Source: Chloroflexota bacterium (lineage in GTDB: Bacteria; Chloroflexota; Dehalococcoidia; JACPQK01). Taken from it: a DNA stretch of 6,378 nt. The DNA lies in contig JACPQK010000069.1 of the NCBI GenBank assembly GCA_016190535.1, forward strand, positions 1-6,378. The letters are read 5' to 3'. The notes under the pieces were generated by a model. That model made no database searches, was not told the DNA's origin, and was given only the letters and a program-made list of their open reading frames with translations. A program made the position numbers and the translations under genes. Positions 5,325 through 6,378 of the stretch are shown here, one piece after another; the first letter of the stretch is position 1; the number at the start of each line of letters is the position of its first letter.

Positions 5325-5384
5325 CTAGGAGTAAAGCCCCATTCTCCTTCTCCTGTGGTAATATAGGCTGAAGTTTACTCCTAG
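5325..5384. promoter_or_regulatory. Inverted repeat flanking the PIG-L promoter (possible operator or leader stem)
   Basis: Perfect 11-base arms CTAGGAGTAAA (5325-5335) and TTTACTCCTAG (5374-5384) are separated by 38 bases. Between them lies TGGTAATAT (5356-5364), a candidate extended -10 element. If used, the left arm covers the -35 zone and the right arm the first transcribed bases, ending five bases before the GGAGG site. The left arm is also part of a direct repeat, GACTAGG at 5314-5320 and 5323-5329, which adds a third CTAGG half-site. If transcripts instead read in from the ferredoxin-like gene, the arms could form a stem just before the ribosome binding site. Confidence 0.5.
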
Positions 5385-5401
5385 CGACTGGAGGATATAC
5401 C

Positions 5402-6094
5402 ATGGCTGACCGGGCGCTGGTCATCGCAGCACACCCCGACGACGCGGAGTTCGGGGCGGGGGGCACCACCGCCCTGTGGACTCAGCAGGGCCGGGAGGTC
5501 TTCTACGTTGTCTGTACCCGAGGCGACAAGGGGAGCAGCGATCCGGAGATGACCCCCGAGAGGCTGGCAACCCTGCGGGAGGAGGAGCAGCGGGCGGCGG
5601 CCCGGACGTTGGGCGTCAGGGAGGTGGTCTTCCTGGGCTTCTCCGACGGTGGCCTGGAGGACACTCCGGAGCTGCGCCGCGAGCTGGTGCGCTATATTCG
5701 TCTATATCGTCCCAAGGTAGTGGTTACCTCGGAGCCTCTACACCACCGGCAGCGTATCTGGCACCGGGACCATCGCATTGTGGGGCAATCGGCTTGTGAC
5801 GCCGTCTTTCCCTACGCCCGGGACCGCCTCCATTTCTCGGAGCTGCTGGCCCAGGGCCTGGAGCCCCACAAGGTAGAGGAGGTCTATCTCTGGGGCAGCG
5901 AGGAGCCCGACACCTTTATTGACATCAGCCAGACCATCGAGCTGAAGGTCCAGGCCCTGCGCTGCCATGCCAGCCAGGTGAACAGCCACTCCCGGGATAT
6001 CGAGCACTGGGTGCGGGAGCGCTGTGCTACGGCAGGGCAGGCTATTGGAGCAGCCTATGCCGAGGGCTTTCGCCGTTTGGTAATCCCGTTTTAG
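5402..6094 (+). CDS. PIG-L (LmbE-like) family zinc-dependent deacetylase
   Basis: This family removes N-acetyl groups from sugar-linked amines, as in GlcNAc-PI, mycothiol/bacillithiol precursors or chitin-derived substrates; the substrate here is not determinable. The protein has 230 residues, the usual length for a single-domain bacterial member. The N-terminal AAHPDDAE (9-16) provides H11 and D14 as metal ligands and D13 as the general base. WHRDHR (120-125) supplies the third ligand, H124. GDKG at 41-44 and CHASQ at 188-192 are also family-like. There is no signal peptide, so it acts in the cytoplasm. ATG at 5402 is preceded by TGGAGG with seven bases of spacing, and the stop is TAG. The promoter region carries an 11-base inverted repeat. 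No glycosyltransferase or cysteine ligase typical of a thiol-synthesis operon lies next to it within the window. The cupin gene starts 57 bases downstream. Confidence 0.92.
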   Translation: MADRALVIAAHPDDAEFGAGGTTALWTQQGREVFYVVCTRGDKGSSDPEMTPERLATLREEEQRAAARTLGVREVVFLGFSDGGLEDTPELRRELVRYIRLYRPKVVVTSEPLHHRQRIWHRDHRIVGQSACDAVFPYARDRLHFSELLAQGLEPHKVEEVYLWGSEEPDTFIDISQTIELKVQALRCHASQVNSHSRDIEHWVRERCATAGQAIGAAYAEGFRRLVIPF

Positions 6095-6116
6095 CTGGAG
6101 GCTGGCGACGGGCCTG

Positions 6117-6125
6117 TGCTAGAAT
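6117..6125 (+). promoter_or_regulatory. Extended -10 element upstream of the cupin gene
   Basis: TGCTAGAAT is TGN plus five of six matches to TATAAT. Transcription would begin near 6132, giving a leader of about 20 bases that includes the seven-G run (6139-6145) serving as ribosome binding site. It has the same TGC spacer triplet as the selB promoter. No -35 hexamer is convincing. Read-through from the PIG-L gene remains possible. Confidence 0.45.
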
Positions 6126-6151
6126 GAGGCATAAGCTTGGGGGGGATGTAG

Positions 6152-6378
6152 TTGGCCCTTTCAGCAGGTAAATATGAGGTAGTCTCCCGCGTGGAGACGC
6201 CGGAGTGCAGCCTGCGCCTCATCCGCCTGGGCCCGGGCCGGCAGGTGGAGCAACACTTTCACGAGCACAGCACCCAGGTCTACTTTGTGCTCTCCGGCGA
6301 GGTGGAGATCACGGTGGGCCGGGAGCAGCGCCGCCTCCAGGCCCAGCAGAGCGCCCGGGTGCCCCCCTTTATGCCCCA
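6152..6378 (+). CDS. Cupin-domain protein, C-terminus off the window
   Basis: The frame gives 75 residues before the window ends. It begins at TTG 6152, immediately after an in-frame TAG. It is preceded by seven Gs (6139-6145) with six bases of spacing; no ATG is available in the frame before the conserved domain. The first cupin motif is clear: G29-X5-H35-X-H37-X4-Q42-X6-G49, in the stretch GRQVEQHFHEHSTQVYFVLS. The position normally held by the metal-binding glutamate is glutamine (Q42), while both histidines remain. Residues 50-75 form the next strands and approach the intermotif region (RVPPFMP). This looks like a small single-domain cupin_2 protein or the start of a sugar-phosphate isomerase-like cupin. 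Enzymatic role and ligand cannot be stated. It follows PIG-L by 57 bases on the same strand, with its own candidate -10. Confidence 0.82.
   Translation, partial: MALSAGKYEVVSRVETPECSLRLIRLGPGRQVEQHFHEHSTQVYFVLSGEVEITVGREQRRLQAQQSARVPPFMP

Overview
The window is GC-rich bacterial DNA. The strong G/C third-position bias also produces many long antisense reading frames that are not genes. It holds six protein genes in two divergent groups, separated by about 670 bases of non-coding DNA packed with inverted repeats. The gene set is a Bacillus-type leucine dehydrogenase, a thiolase, SelB, a small RLI-like ferredoxin, a PIG-L deacetylase and a cupin. The promoters are of the extended -10 type, two of them almost touching the start codon. 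G-rich palindromic intergenic repeats carry a TTCGACAAGCTCAGGA-type motif. Together these make me think of an uncultured Chloroflexota (for example Dehalococcoidia), but that is a weak inference from gene content and repeat style, not a demonstrated placement.

Minus strand, right to left: selB (4373 to 2508), a thiolase of the acetyl-CoA acetyltransferase type (2378 to 1200), and a leucine dehydrogenase that runs off the left edge (996 to 1). SelB has its own promoter at about 4390. The thiolase has a fair promoter at 2423-2451. Leucine dehydrogenase has no obvious promoter of its own, so it is probably read through from the thiolase. Thiolase and leucine dehydrogenase would fit catabolism of branched-chain amino acids or acyl-CoAs; selB serves selenoprotein synthesis, with neither selA nor tRNA-Sec visible here.

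Plus strand, left to right: a 66-residue dicluster ferredoxin-like protein (5067-5267), a PIG-L/LmbE-family deacetylase (5402-6094) and the start of a one-domain cupin (6152 to beyond the right edge). Each has a -10 element close upstream, so they may be separate transcription units. No shared pathway can be shown.

The most unusual content is not coding. A structured intergenic repeat occurs four times: at 998-1128 (minus), 4504-4580 (plus, truncated), 4611-4694 (minus) and 4819-4921 (plus). Copies have two or three short hairpins in fixed order, whose arms differ in sequence but keep their pairing. The 4611-4694 and 4819-4921 copies face each other inside a segment bounded by imperfect terminal inverted repeats (4577-4602 and 4941-4967), which looks like a roughly 391-base fold-back or MITE-like element. 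The 998-1128 copy abuts leucine dehydrogenase and supplies its ribosome binding site.
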